DNA of 64,000 bases, from positions 1-64,000 of the forward strand of contig JAMCXB010000027.1 of the NCBI GenBank assembly GCA_023480735.1, given 5' to 3'. Below the pieces are notes generated by a model that did no database searches, had not been told where the DNA came from, and was given only the letters and a program-made list of their open reading frames with translations. Origin of the DNA: Bacteroidota bacterium. GTDB lineage: Bacteria > Bacteroidota > Ignavibacteria > Kryptoniales > JAKASW01. This document shows positions 1-10,473 of the stretch, piece after piece (positions within the stretch are counted from its first letter, which is position 1; each line of letters opens with the position of its first letter). The translations under genes and the position numbers were made by a program.

Positions 1-126
1 CGCTGATTCGGCGGTTATGTACCTGATTTCGGCATAACCATGTCTCTTGAGGATTTTGTAAAGCTCGTAACCGGCATAACCGGAGGCTCCATATATTGCA
101 ACCCGAATTTTATCTTTCGAGGCCAA
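1..126 (-). CDS. argC: N-acetyl-gamma-glutamyl-phosphate reductase, N-terminal fragment (runs off window)
   Basis: Reverse strand from TTG at 126 reads [51 protein letters not shown] is the ArgC nucleotide-binding motif; overlaps the lysC 3' end. Confidence 0.75.
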   Translation of the reverse strand, partial: MASKDKIRVAIYGASGYAGYELYKILKRHGYAEIRYITAESA

Positions 127-1342
127 GTTCAAACTCCTTGTGAAGGACCTCTACAGCCTTCTTCATATCGCTTTCGTTTACTACAACAGATACCTTTATT
201 TCACTCGTGGATATCATCTGAATATTGACCTTCGCTTCAGCCAGTGCCTTGAACATTTTCGCGGCTACTCCGGAATGAGTCCTCATTCCGACTCCGACCA
301 CGGAGACCTTTGCGATTTTTTCGTCGCCGGTAACATAAGTAGCCTTCTTCTGCCTGACCAGCTCGTGAAGAATCTGCAACGCACGTTTGTAATCCCCCCG
401 GGGAACGGTGAAGCTCATATCCGTGTAGCCCTGTGAGCTCGCGCTTTGAATTATCATGTCGACTATAATTTCTGCTTCCGCCAGCGGTGCGAAAATACTG
501 TGTGCGATTCCAGGCTTGTCGGAAACATGAAGGACTGTGATCTTGGCCTCGTTTTTGTCCTGTGAAATTCCGGTTACGACAACACTCTCCATGTCGTTAG
601 TTTCATTGACCACCATTGTTCCCTCGCTGTCGTTAAAACTGCTTCTTACGTGAATTGGAATATCGAATTTCATCCCGAACAGTACCGACCGGGTTTGAAG
701 GACCTTTGCACCCGAGCTGGCAAGCTCGAACATCTCCTCGAAACTTATTCGTTTCAGTTTCTTAGCATCGGGGACAATATTTGGGTCCGCAGTGTAGACA
801 CCGTCAACGTCCGTGTAAATTTCGCAGACGAGTTCGGTCTTGACGTATGGTTTCAGAGCTGCTGCGATAGCCACGGCCGTAGTGTCGGATCCGCCGCGCC
901 CCAGAGTCGTTATGTCTCCCTGCTCGTCAATACCTTGAAATCCCGCTACGATTGCGATCGATCCGTCCTTCAAAACACTTCTCAGCTTCTGCGCATCAAT
1001 TCTTATTATATGCGCTTTCGTAAAAGTGGAGTCAGTGACAAGCCTCACCTGATGGTTCTGAAGAGAGCGTGCCTTGTATCCCATCGAGATCAAAGACATG
1101 GCAAGCAAAGCGGTCGACACCTGTTCTCCGGTTGATACGAGAACATCTAGTTCTCTAGGATCGGGTTCGTTTACGCAGGATCTGGCGAGATCAAGCAGGC
1201 GATTTGTCTCACCGGCCATCGCACTGACTACGACTACGACATCGTTGCCTTTGGATTTTGCTTCTGCAACACGTTTCGCGACGTTGGTAATTCTTTCAAT
1301 TGTCCCTACGGACGTACCTCCGAATTTCTGTACAAGTAGCAT
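110..1342 (-). CDS. lysC: aspartate kinase
   Basis: 410 aa; [10 protein letters not shown] start, [19 protein letters not shown]-terminal ACT domains. Confidence 0.95.
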   Translation of the reverse strand: MLLVQKFGGTSVGTIERITNVAKRVAEAKSKGNDVVVVVSAMAGETNRLLDLARSCVNEPDPRELDVLVSTGEQVSTALLAMSLISMGYKARSLQNHQVRLVTDSTFTKAHIIRIDAQKLRSVLKDGSIAIVAGFQGIDEQGDITTLGRGGSDTTAVAIAAALKPYVKTELVCEIYTDVDGVYTADPNIVPDAKKLKRISFEEMFELASSGAKVLQTRSVLFGMKFDIPIHVRSSFNDSEGTMVVNETNDMESVVVTGISQDKNEAKITVLHVSDKPGIAHSIFAPLAEAEIIVDMIIQSASSQGYTDMSFTVPRGDYKRALQILHELVRQKKATYVTGDEKIAKVSVVGVGMRTHSGVAAKMFKALAEAKVNIQMISTSEIKVSVVVNESDMKKAVEVLHKEFELGLER

Positions 1343-1360
1343 TTCTTCTTTCTAAAAAAG

Positions 1361-2416
1361 CTAATTGAGATTCATTAGATTCAGCACTTCCGACAGGGAG
1401 GGGGCTGCGGTGAGCGGCGGAGTTATGCCGCGCGAGGCGGTATCCGGATCCTTTAACCCGTTGCCTGTCAATGTGCATACGACCACATCTTTTCCGGTGA
1501 AGTATCTTTTGTTTAGAAGGTTTCTGAGACCCGCCACGGAGGAAGCCGAAGCCGGTTCACAAAAGATTCCCTCGGTTCTCGCGATCACACGCTGTGCTTC
1601 AAGTATCTCAGAGTCGGTGACTATGTTGATTTGTCCCTTTGATTCATCCAGAGCTTGAACGGCCAGTTTCCAACTTGCCGGATTGCCGATCCGGATTGCG
1701 GTAGCGACGGTTTCCGGATGTTCGATGATCTTCCCGTGAAAAATAGGCGCTGAGCCCTCAGCCTGAAACCCAAGCATCTTAGGCAGAGAAGAATGTTTCT
1801 TTGACGCCCACTCTTTGTATCCCTTCCAGTAAGCAGTTATGTTTCCCGCGTTACCGACTGGCAGCGAGTGATGGGTAGGGGATGAGCCGAGAGTCTCCAA
1901 TATTTCAAATGAGGCGGTCTTCTGACCTTCAATCCTGAAGGGGTTTATCGAATTTACAATAACAACGTTTGTCTTCTCACCGATCTCGCGGACAATTCTC
2001 AATGCGTCGTCAAAGTTGCCGTCGATCTCGATCACCTTTGCCCCGTAAATGAGAGCTTGTGCGAGTTTGCCGACCGCAATTTTCCCTTTCGGTAATATCA
2101 CGAACGCCTGAAGGCCTGCTTTTGCCGCATACGCGGCGGCCGATGCGGAAGTGTTCCCCGTCGAGGCGCAGATCACTGCTTCGGCATTCCTGTGTACAGC
2201 CTCGGTAATTGCTACGGTCATGCCTCGATCTTTGAATGACCCTGTAGGATTCGCTCCCTCGAACTTGAGGAATATCTTGCACGGGGCTTTCAGTTCATCC
2301 CTTAAATTGTCAGCTTCGATGAGAGGCGTGTTTCCTTCGAGAAGAGTGACCGGACGGACTCCCTCAGTGAAGGGAAGATATTCCAGATACTTGTTTATTA
2401 CTCCTGAGTAAGACAT
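1361..2416 (-). CDS. thrC: threonine synthase
   Basis: 351 aa PLP enzyme; EGNTPLIEA, GSFKDRGM, STGNTSASAAAYAAKAGL. Confidence 0.93.
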   Translation of the reverse strand: MSYSGVINKYLEYLPFTEGVRPVTLLEGNTPLIEADNLRDELKAPCKIFLKFEGANPTGSFKDRGMTVAITEAVHRNAEAVICASTGNTSASAAAYAAKAGLQAFVILPKGKIAVGKLAQALIYGAKVIEIDGNFDDALRIVREIGEKTNVVIVNSINPFRIEGQKTASFEILETLGSSPTHHSLPVGNAGNITAYWKGYKEWASKKHSSLPKMLGFQAEGSAPIFHGKIIEHPETVATAIRIGNPASWKLAVQALDESKGQINIVTDSEILEAQRVIARTEGIFCEPASASSVAGLRNLLNKRYFTGKDVVVCTLTGNGLKDPDTASRGITPPLTAAPSLSEVLNLMNLN

Positions 2417-2437
2417 ATGATAGATTTCTGAATAAGT

Positions 2438-3475
2438 TTAAAATTTCAGTAAGACTTTTCCGAAGTGTTGCCTGTTCTCTACTAACCTGTGGGCGTCGCG
2501 GACATCGGTAAAGGGAAGTACCCGGTCAACCACGGCCTTGAACTTTCTCTTCTTCAAAAGATCGAGGAGTAAGAGAATACGGCTCTTGCTGGCCATCGTA
2601 CTGCCGTAGATTGTCAACTGTCTGGCAAAGACCTGCCGAAGATCGGTTACCGCCTTGTAACCGGTCGTCGCGCCGCAAGTGACGATCCTTCCGCCATGTT
2701 TCGCGGAGAGAAGACTTTCTTCCCATGTTGCCTGGCCGGTATGTTCAAAAACGATATCCACTCCGCGCTTGTCTGTCAGCTTTCTAACGCTTTGTGAGAT
2801 CTTTTCGGAGTTGTAGTTAATCACATCGTCGGCTCCGAGAGCCTTTGCTTTCTCAAGCCTCTCAACCGAACCTGCGACGGCAATGACACGGGCACCGAAA
2901 AGTTTTGCGATTTGAATCGCCGCAGTTCCGACACCGCTCCCGGCACCCATAACAAGTACGTCTTCCAACGGCTGAATGCCAGCTTTGTCAACAAGCATTT
3001 GATACGCCGTGATAAACACGAGCGCGGAGGCCGCCGCCTCCTCAAAAGAGACATTGTCAGGGAGTTTGAAGACATCTTCTCTCTTCACCGAAACGAATTC
3101 AGCATCGACGCCGTCACAATGCTCCCCGCGGATCTTATACTGCCGGCATAGATTATCTCTGCCGCTCAGACATTGCTCGCACGTACCGCACGATGTCCCG
3201 GGGGATATGAGTACCCTGTCGCCGATCTGCAAGTCGGTCATTTCATCACCGACGCCGTGGATTACACCAGCCCCGTCGGACCCGAGAATTATCGGAAGCG
3301 GAAAGCTGACTCTGGGAAGTCCTGCACGGACCCAAAGGTCCAAGTGATTGACGGAAGTCACTTTTACTTTCACCACGACTTCCCTTGATTTCGGTGATGG
3401 GGCGGAGAGTGTATCGATTACCAGCTTATCAATGCCGCCGTGCTCATGAACACGAATGGATTTCACGTTATCCAA
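2438..3475 (-). CDS. zinc-binding alcohol dehydrogenase / quinone oxidoreductase family (MDR)
   Basis: 345 aa; GSDGAGVI, CGTCEQCLSGRDNLC structural zinc motif, GAGSGVGTAAIQIAK Rossmann motif. Confidence 0.9.
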   Translation of the reverse strand: MDNVKSIRVHEHGGIDKLVIDTLSAPSPKSREVVVKVKVTSVNHLDLWVRAGLPRVSFPLPIILGSDGAGVIHGVGDEMTDLQIGDRVLISPGTSCGTCEQCLSGRDNLCRQYKIRGEHCDGVDAEFVSVKREDVFKLPDNVSFEEAAASALVFITAYQMLVDKAGIQPLEDVLVMGAGSGVGTAAIQIAKLFGARVIAVAGSVERLEKAKALGADDVINYNSEKISQSVRKLTDKRGVDIVFEHTGQATWEESLLSAKHGGRIVTCGATTGYKAVTDLRQVFARQLTIYGSTMASKSRILLLLDLLKKRKFKAVVDRVLPFTDVRDAHRLVENRQHFGKVLLKF

Positions 3476-4226
3476 CCAGCACTGAGCCGCCGTTCACGTT
3501 GAGAATTTCGCCCGTTATGTGGCGGGCAAGATCCGAGGCCAGAAAAAGCACCGGACCGGCAATATCTTCGCCGACAGGAATTCTGCCAAGCGGAATAGAC
3601 CGCCGAACCTCTTCCTTGTAGTTCTTATCGCTGAAGACCTCATCGCACATCTCGGTGTCGACCCAGCCCGGGGCCACGCTATTCACACGAATACTATACG
3701 GCGCGAGCTCTGTAGAAAGGCTTTTCGTGAATGAGATAACTCCGCCTTTGCTTGCGGCGTAGTGGGAATGCTTCGCCTCACCGCGCTGACCCGCAGTAGA
3801 TGAAATGTTTATAATATTGCCGCCGCCTTGCTTTTTCATTATGGGCACAACGTACCGGCAAAACAGAAATGTTCCCCTAAGATTCAGACTTATCGTATCG
3901 TCCCACACCTCCTCGCTCATCGACTCGATTTCACCATACGTCCAAATCCCGGCATTGTTGACTAGAACGTCAATATGTCCGAATTCCTTATGAACTTCTT
4001 CTACAATCTTCTTTACAACCTCGCCCTTGCTGTTATCGCCTTTAAAGGCTTTCGCCTTTCTTCCGAGCTTCTGGATCTCATCTACTAGGTCGTTGGCTTT
4101 CGCCTCATTGCCGTGATATGTGATGGCCACATCTGCGCCTGCCTTTGCGAACAACTTAGCAGTTGCGGCACCTATGCCTCTTGATCCGCCGGTAATTAGG
4201 GCGACCTGACCGGTTAAGTTTATCAT
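3468..4226 (-). CDS. short-chain dehydrogenase/reductase (FabG-like)
   Basis: 252 aa; TGGSRGIGAATAKLF, NNAG, S..YAASKGG, PGWVDTEM. Confidence 0.9.
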   Translation of the reverse strand: MINLTGQVALITGGSRGIGAATAKLFAKAGADVAITYHGNEAKANDLVDEIQKLGRKAKAFKGDNSKGEVVKKIVEEVHKEFGHIDVLVNNAGIWTYGEIESMSEEVWDDTISLNLRGTFLFCRYVVPIMKKQGGGNIINISSTAGQRGEAKHSHYAASKGGVISFTKSLSTELAPYSIRVNSVAPGWVDTEMCDEVFSDKNYKEEVRRSIPLGRIPVGEDIAGPVLFLASDLARHITGEILNVNGGSVLVG

Positions 4227-4290
4227 TTACTTTCCTAAGAATTTTTGATTCGTATTAGAAAATAAAAAAGGATGGCTATTGTTTCAATAA

Positions 4291-4320
4291 TTTCCGCCTT
4301 TTTCTTTGGTCGGGCGGAAA
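4291..4320. promoter_or_regulatory. inverted repeat in divergent intergenic region (operator or hairpin candidate)
   Basis: TTTCCGCC (4291-4298) and GGCGGAAA (4313-4320), perfect 8-bp arms with 14-nt spacer, between divergent SDR and recombinase-like genes. Confidence 0.35.
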
Positions 4321-4437
4321 ATTAAACCAATTCTTCATGGATGACTCGAACGGAACGCACCGCAGTCCTTGCGCTCGCCGTGTCATCACGCGAATTACAT
4401 TGTAAATCTATTCGATCCACGTTAAATTCATTGAAAA

Positions 4438-5337
4438 ATGATAGCGACCAAGTTTCCTACTACCAAAATCCCGCAGAGTCAGCTTCAAATCCTCGTCAGG
4501 CAGTTCGAGGAAGGGATGCAATTTGCACGTGGGACAACCAGGCACGTGTACGCAAAGGCGCTCGATCAACTCCTTCTCTATGCAAAGTCCAGCGTATTCG
4601 GGTTCACTCCCGATGATTTTGTACAATTCCGGGTTTGGCTGTTGAATCAAAGGAACCTATCTACCAACACTGTCAATACATATCTCACGGCATCCCGGAG
4701 GTTCTGCGAGTTCCTGGTTGAGATGGGAGTTCTTCAGAAGAATCCGGCCTGGAGCGTGCACGGCTCGGCACAGGAGTTCAAGATTCTCGGAATTGGGTTG
4801 ACGGAAGTAACGAAGGCAATCTCCCGAGTCGACAGGACGACGGTGTTGGGAAAGCGTGATTACGCGTTCCTTGTAACGATCATCGAATGCGGCGCTGCTA
4901 TACACGAGCTCATCAACGCCGACATAGGAGACTTGAAGAGAAATATAAACAGAGTGGAACTATGTGTGAAAGCAAACGGGACAAAGGGGAAATATGAGGC
5001 GTTACCCATCAGCGAAGCCGCGGCGGCTTCTTTATATGAGTACATCGACTCCCGCGGCATCGTTGCTGCCGATGAGCCGTTGTTCAGTACGGTCCGAGCC
5101 GGCAGGGCTCAGAAGGTCAGGCTTTCCTTCCGCGGGGTGCGCGCCGCGATGCGGAAACGTTTGAGAGTCGACGATAAAAGAATACTCAGGCTCGATTCAC
5201 TGAGGACCTATTGTGCAGTCCGGCTTATGAAACAAGGCAAAACTTCCGATGAAATTCGTTCGTTCATGAGGTTCAAAAGTGGGATGCCGTTCAGAAGAAT
5301 AATGACTAACTCAAAGGCTATAATAGAAACAAGATGA
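4438..5337 (+). CDS. tyrosine recombinase/integrase-fold protein with degenerate catalytic residues
   Basis: 299 aa; N-terminal SAM-like core-binding region (STNTVNTYLTASRRFCEFL), C-terminal catalytic-domain-like layout (GAAIHEL, TKGKYEALPIS, LDSLRTYCAVRL), catalytic residues mostly replaced; overlaps leuS start. Confidence 0.7.
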   Translation: MIATKFPTTKIPQSQLQILVRQFEEGMQFARGTTRHVYAKALDQLLLYAKSSVFGFTPDDFVQFRVWLLNQRNLSTNTVNTYLTASRRFCEFLVEMGVLQKNPAWSVHGSAQEFKILGIGLTEVTKAISRVDRTTVLGKRDYAFLVTIIECGAAIHELINADIGDLKRNINRVELCVKANGTKGKYEALPISEAAAASLYEYIDSRGIVAADEPLFSTVRAGRAQKVRLSFRGVRAAMRKRLRVDDKRILRLDSLRTYCAVRLMKQGKTSDEIRSFMRFKSGMPFRRIMTNSKAIIETR

Positions 5338-7799
5338 AATACGACTTTACTTCGATTGAAGGCAAATGGCAGAAATTCTGGGAAGAGAAGAAGGTCTATA
5401 ATGTGAACCTGAATGATACGGGCAAGAAACTCTATTGCCTAGTCATGTTTCTCTATCCCAGCGGTGACAAACTCCACATCGGCCACTGGTATAATTTCGC
5501 TCCGACCGACACCTGGGCGAGATTCCACCGCTTGAAGGGTTTCAATGTGTTTGAGCCGATAGGCTACGATGCATTCGGCCTACCTGCGGAGAACTATGCC
5601 ATCAAGACCGGCGTCCATCCTCAGGACAGCACCCGTAAAAATATAACCGATATTCGAAGTCAGCTGAGGAAGATGGGAGCTATGTACGATTTCGAATATG
5701 AAGTCGATACTTCAGATCCCGAGTATTACAAATGGACACAATGGATATTCCTCGAGCTCTACAAGAAGGGTCTTGCTTATCGCACCAATGCACCGGTGAA
5801 TTGGTGTCCGAAGGATCAAACCGTTCTGGCCAATGAGCAGGTGGTCGATGGACTCTGCGAACGCTGCAGCACGCCGGTAGTTCGCAAGGCGATGACGCAG
5901 TGGTTCTTCAAGATAACCGCATATGCAGATAAGCTTCTTGAGGGACTGGACAGGATTGACTGGCCTGAGAGAACTAAACTGATGCAGCGCAACTGGATCG
6001 GCAGGAGCGAGGGTGTCGAGATCGTATTCAAAGTTGAAAATGTCGAGGACGATATTCGAGTCTTCACAACGCGGCCGGACACGTTATTCGGTGCGACCTA
6101 CGTTGTCCTCGCTCCGGAACATCCGCTCGTGCAGAAGGTGACGAAGTCGGATTTCAAGCCCAAAGTCGATGAGTACGTCGAGTTTGTCGCCCATGAGAAT
6201 GAAATAGAACGAACTTCAACTTCAAAAGAAAAGACCGGCGTGCCGACGGGCGCCTTCGCGGTAAACCCGATAAACGGAGAGAAGATTCCGATTTGGATTG
6301 CTGATTACGTGCTCTCCACGTATGGGACGGGCGCGGTAATGGCGGTGCCGGCACACGACGAGCGAGACTTCGAGTTTGCCCGGAAGTACAAGCTGCCGAT
6401 CAGAATCGTCGTCCATCCGAAAGACGGCAAGCCTGTCGAACCGCTCGGAGCGGCATTCGTAGAAGAGGGTGTAGCAGTTAACAGCGGCCATTTTACCGGG
6501 CTTGAGAGTCCGAAGGTCTGGGATGGAATAGCCGACGAGCTTCAAAAGAATGGCGACGCCACACGAAAGGTTAACTACAGGATTCGCGACTGGTTGTTGT
6601 CCCGGCAGCGATACTGGGGCGCTCCGATTCCAATAATCCATTGCGATGCATGCGGCGAGGTGCCCGTGCCGGAGAAAGACCTGCCCGTGGTACTTCCATA
6701 CGACGTCGAGTTCAAACCAACCGGAGAATCGCCGCTGGCACGGAATGACGCGTTCGTCAACGCGGCCTGCCCGAAATGCGGAAAGCCTGCAAAGCGCGAC
6801 GTAGACACGATGGACACGTTTGTAGATTCATCATGGTATTTCCTGCGCTACCTGACGCCCCATCTTGACACTGCGGCATTCGATGCGAAACTGGTCTCAC
6901 AATGGCTCCCCGTCGACAAGTATGTGGGTGGGGCCGAGCACGCCGTTATGCATTTGCTGTACGCGCGCTTCGTAATCAAAGCGCTCCATGATGCAGGTCG
7001 GGTGACGTTCGACGAACCTTTTACAAGCCTTGTGCATCAGGGTATAATTACAAATCAAGGGGCTAAGATGTCGAAGTCCCGTGGCAACGTCGTAAACCCC
7101 GACCAGTTTGTTATTTCATACGGCGCCGACACCTTCAGAATGTTCCTAATGTTCATGGGACCATACAATGAGGGGGGCGATTGGAGCGATCGAGGAATCA
7201 CAGGCATCTTCAGATTCCTTAACAGGGTGTTCGATCTGTTTGAAGAGAAGAAGGAGATACCTTCAGCGAGTGAAACCGGATTCAATGCCAACGGTCTCAC
7301 GGAGGATGAACGCACTGTTTACCGCAAAATGAACCAGCTCATCAAAAAAGTTACTGAGGATTTGGAGCAGTTCAGATTCAATACCGCTATCGCTGCTTTG
7401 ATGGAATTCCTGAACGATTACACGCAGCTTTCATCGGAAAAAGAAATAGGACTTGGATTGCAGAGCTTTGTGCTGCACGGGTTCAACGTTCTCGTGGCGC
7501 CGTTTGCGCCTCACCTGGCAGAGGAACTGTACCTGCTCCGTGGCGGCATAGACTCCGTGTTTTCTTCCCTTAGGTGGCCAGAGTATGATGCCAACGCCAT
7601 AACAGAAGAAAACGTGACCCTCGTCGTTCAGGTGAACGGCAAAGTGCGCGCGAAACTCACCGTGCCGGTAGACTCGACCGACGACGCCGTGAAATCCCTG
7701 GCGTCAACCGAGCCGAATGTTCAGCGACACCTGGAAGGCAAGACGATTCTGAAGACCATCGTTGTGCGAAACAGGCTGCTCAATTTCGTAGTTAAATAA
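5334..7799 (+). CDS. leuS: leucyl-tRNA synthetase
   Basis: 821 aa; MFLYPSGDKLHIGHW (HIGH), KMSKSRGNVV (KMSKS), editing domain. Confidence 0.98.
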   Translation: MKYDFTSIEGKWQKFWEEKKVYNVNLNDTGKKLYCLVMFLYPSGDKLHIGHWYNFAPTDTWARFHRLKGFNVFEPIGYDAFGLPAENYAIKTGVHPQDSTRKNITDIRSQLRKMGAMYDFEYEVDTSDPEYYKWTQWIFLELYKKGLAYRTNAPVNWCPKDQTVLANEQVVDGLCERCSTPVVRKAMTQWFFKITAYADKLLEGLDRIDWPERTKLMQRNWIGRSEGVEIVFKVENVEDDIRVFTTRPDTLFGATYVVLAPEHPLVQKVTKSDFKPKVDEYVEFVAHENEIERTSTSKEKTGVPTGAFAVNPINGEKIPIWIADYVLSTYGTGAVMAVPAHDERDFEFARKYKLPIRIVVHPKDGKPVEPLGAAFVEEGVAVNSGHFTGLESPKVWDGIADELQKNGDATRKVNYRIRDWLLSRQRYWGAPIPIIHCDACGEVPVPEKDLPVVLPYDVEFKPTGESPLARNDAFVNAACPKCGKPAKRDVDTMDTFVDSSWYFLRYLTPHLDTAAFDAKLVSQWLPVDKYVGGAEHAVMHLLYARFVIKALHDAGRVTFDEPFTSLVHQGIITNQGAKMSKSRGNVVNPDQFVISYGADTFRMFLMFMGPYNEGGDWSDRGITGIFRFLNRVFDLFEEKKEIPSASETGFNANGLTEDERTVYRKMNQLIKKVTEDLEQFRFNTAIAALMEFLNDYTQLSSEKEIGLGLQSFVLHGFNVLVAPFAPHLAEELYLLRGGIDSVFSSLRWPEYDANAITEENVTLVVQVNGKVRAKLTVPVDSTDDAVKSLASTEPNVQRHLEGKTILKTIVVRNRLLNFVVK

Positions 7800-8548
7800 T
7801 GCAACGAATTTCCGCTGTAGTCATAGCCGGGAACGAAGAAAAGAACATCGCGGGCTGCCTCGAAAGTCTCCGGTGGGCAGACGAGGTTGTTGTCGTGAAT
7901 TCCGAAAGTACCGACAAGACAGTGGAAATTGCGAAGGAATTCACAGATAAGGTATTCATCCGTAAGTGGGAGGGGTACGCGTCGCAAAAGAGTTTCGCCG
8001 TCGAGCAGGCCAGGAACAACTGGGTCCTCAGTCTCGACGCGGACGAGAGAGTGTCGCCTGAATTGCAGGAAGAGATTGCACGTCTCGACTTTGGCCGTGC
8101 AAACGGATTTTTCATCCCGCGCAGGAATTACTTTCTGGACAAGGTGATAAGAAGCTGCGGCTGGTCTCCCGACTATCAAATGCGTCTGTTTGACAAATCG
8201 AGAGCTCGTATGAAGAACAGGCCGGTTCATGAAGGCTTTATGATCGATGGCGGAACCGAGCATCTTAAGGGTGAGATAATCCATTACACACATATGACAA
8301 TCTCTGACGCGATGAGGAAGTCGAATGAGTTTTCTGCCTTAAGCGCGATCGAGAAATCTCGGCGCCGGCAGGTCAAAGGGCGGCATATTTTTTTCTTACC
8401 GGCGTATGCCTTCTTTCACCATTACGTCATGAGACGCGGCTTCACTGAGGGAGTACACGGGCTGATGGTTTCACTAATTCACGCGGTCACGAACCTGCAA
8501 ACGCAGCTAAGGATTTGGGAAATGCAGAATGTCAGGGAAAAGAAATAA
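7799..8548 (+). CDS. glycosyltransferase family 2 (WaaE/KdtX-like)
   Basis: 249 aa; ISAVVIAGNEEKNIAGCLESLRWADEVVVVNSESTDKT, LDADERVS. Confidence 0.88.
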   Translation: MQRISAVVIAGNEEKNIAGCLESLRWADEVVVVNSESTDKTVEIAKEFTDKVFIRKWEGYASQKSFAVEQARNNWVLSLDADERVSPELQEEIARLDFGRANGFFIPRRNYFLDKVIRSCGWSPDYQMRLFDKSRARMKNRPVHEGFMIDGGTEHLKGEIIHYTHMTISDAMRKSNEFSALSAIEKSRRRQVKGRHIFFLPAYAFFHHYVMRRGFTEGVHGLMVSLIHAVTNLQTQLRIWEMQNVREKK

Positions 8549-10409
8549 AGCATTAAGAACCTACGGCAGGATTCTACGCTACCTTAAGCCGTACAAGAAA
8601 TATCTGGCAGGGTCTATAACGGCGGCTGTTTTCTATTCACTTTTCGCCGGCGCGTCGGTCTATCTTACCATACCGCTTCTGGACACTCTGTTTAATCAGG
8701 GGACCCCGCATCCGCTGGCAATCCCCACGACTGCTTCCTTCCTGGATAAGATCAAGGCCGACCTCTCAAACTGGTTCAACCACATCATGTTTTCCGGGAC
8801 AAAGTCGGATGCGCTGCTCAGGATTTGTCTCATCATTATCGGTGCTTTCTTTCTAAAAAACCTTTTCGGGTACGCGCGCGCTTATTTCCTCGCGTACAGC
8901 GAGCAGGGCGTCATGAGAGACATCCGCAATCAGTTGTACAGCAAGCTTCAGGAATTGTCTCTTGGTTACTTCACAAACGAGCGAACCGGCACACTTATCT
9001 CGCGCGTGACTAATGATGTCAATGTGGTGAACAGCGGAATAACGGCCACCTTTGATACCTTGATAAGAGAGCCTCTGACGATAATTGTTTTTCTGGGAAT
9101 AGCCATTTCGCTGAGCTGGAAGCTGACTCTGATTTCCTTCGTGGTCTTTCCTTTTGTCCTGTTCATCATCAGCAGGATTGGGATGCGCCTATATAAAGAA
9201 AGCGGCGTATCCCAGGAACAGATGGCAAACATTACTTCTGTGCTGCAGGAGACAATAACAGGCATGAAGGTCGTACGCGCCTTCGGCATGGAGGAGTTTG
9301 AGACCAAACGGTTCGGCAAACATACTCAGAGTTATTTCAAATCCCTCCTGAGGATAATGCGAATACGGAATCTGGCGGGGCCGATCACCGAGTTCTTTTC
9401 GGTCCTTGCAGGGGCGGCGATAATTTACTACGGCGGCATGCAGGTAATTCAGTCTGGTTCCCTGAGCCCAAGCGAGTTCATGGGGTTTCTCTTCGCGATC
9501 TTTCAGCTGATGCCCCCGGTGAAGGAGCTGACGACCGTCTCTAACAGGATGCAGGAATCCGCGGCTGCGGGAAAGAGGATATTCGATGTGCTGGATGAGG
9601 CAGGAAAGCTTCCGGAGCCTCCCGACGCCGCCGAAGTGTCAGATTTTAGGGACCAAATCGAGTTTGGCGGAGTCTGGTTCAGGTATCCGGTTCCAACAAT
9701 TGGAAGGTCACACGCGGTCGATGGGGAATTCATTCTTAAAAACATTAACCTGAGAATCCATAAGGGTGAGGTACTTGCCGTTGTAGGTCCCTCGGGAGGC
9801 GGGAAGTCGACTTTGATAGACTTGATCCCGCGTTTCTACGATCCTACGAAGGGAAAGATTGCCATTGATGGACACGACTTGAGGAACATCACCGTAACAA
9901 GCCTGCGTTCCAAAATCGGAATCGTCTCCCAGGAAACGATTCTCTTCAACGATTCCGTCAGGAACAACATTGCCTACGGACTTCTAACTTGTCCGCTTGA
10001 GTCTATTGTCGAGGCCGCTAAGGCCGCAAACGCGCACATCTTCATATCACAGCTGCCCCAGGGATACGATACCATAATTGGCGAAAGGGGCACGAAGCTC
10101 TCAGGCGGCCAGCGCCAGCGTATTTCCATCGCAAGGGCCTTGCTTAAGAATCCTCCTGTCATGATTTTCGATGAAGCTACGTCGGCGCTGGATTCCGAAT
10201 CGGAAATGCTGGTACAGGAAGCTATCGAAAGGCTGATGGAGAATAGGACCTCGATCGTGATCGCTCACAGGCTGTCCACGATAAAAAACGCGGACAGGAT
10301 AATCGTCATAGACGGCGGTGAGATTGTGCAGCAGGGAAAACATCAGGAACTTCTTCGGCAAAAGGGAGGCATCTATAAGAAACTTTACGAGATGCAGTTT
10401 AGTGACTGA
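8529..10409 (+). CDS. ABC transporter, ATP-binding/permease (MsbA-like lipid flippase)
   Basis: 626 aa; N-terminal TM domain, Walker A GPSGGGKST, signature LSGGQRQR, Walker B VMIFDEATSALD. Confidence 0.93.
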   Translation: MSGKRNKALRTYGRILRYLKPYKKYLAGSITAAVFYSLFAGASVYLTIPLLDTLFNQGTPHPLAIPTTASFLDKIKADLSNWFNHIMFSGTKSDALLRICLIIIGAFFLKNLFGYARAYFLAYSEQGVMRDIRNQLYSKLQELSLGYFTNERTGTLISRVTNDVNVVNSGITATFDTLIREPLTIIVFLGIAISLSWKLTLISFVVFPFVLFIISRIGMRLYKESGVSQEQMANITSVLQETITGMKVVRAFGMEEFETKRFGKHTQSYFKSLLRIMRIRNLAGPITEFFSVLAGAAIIYYGGMQVIQSGSLSPSEFMGFLFAIFQLMPPVKELTTVSNRMQESAAAGKRIFDVLDEAGKLPEPPDAAEVSDFRDQIEFGGVWFRYPVPTIGRSHAVDGEFILKNINLRIHKGEVLAVVGPSGGGKSTLIDLIPRFYDPTKGKIAIDGHDLRNITVTSLRSKIGIVSQETILFNDSVRNNIAYGLLTCPLESIVEAAKAANAHIFISQLPQGYDTIIGERGTKLSGGQRQRISIARALLKNPPVMIFDEATSALDSESEMLVQEAIERLMENRTSIVIAHRLSTIKNADRIIVIDGGEIVQQGKHQELLRQKGGIYKKLYEMQFSD

Positions 10410-10473
10410 CTTTCTTCCTTCCGCGCTTACACGCCAAAGGATTCTATTGCGTAAGAACTAAATACAACTCACC

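Noticed and set aside
650-1135. 161-aa + strand ORF antisense to lysC
   Set aside because: Shadow of a clearly conserved aspartate kinase; no recognisable protein motif.
4438-5337. Integrase of an integrated mobile element
   Set aside because: No att-like repeats, cargo or tRNA target nearby; catalytic residues degenerate and the gene is coupled to leuS.
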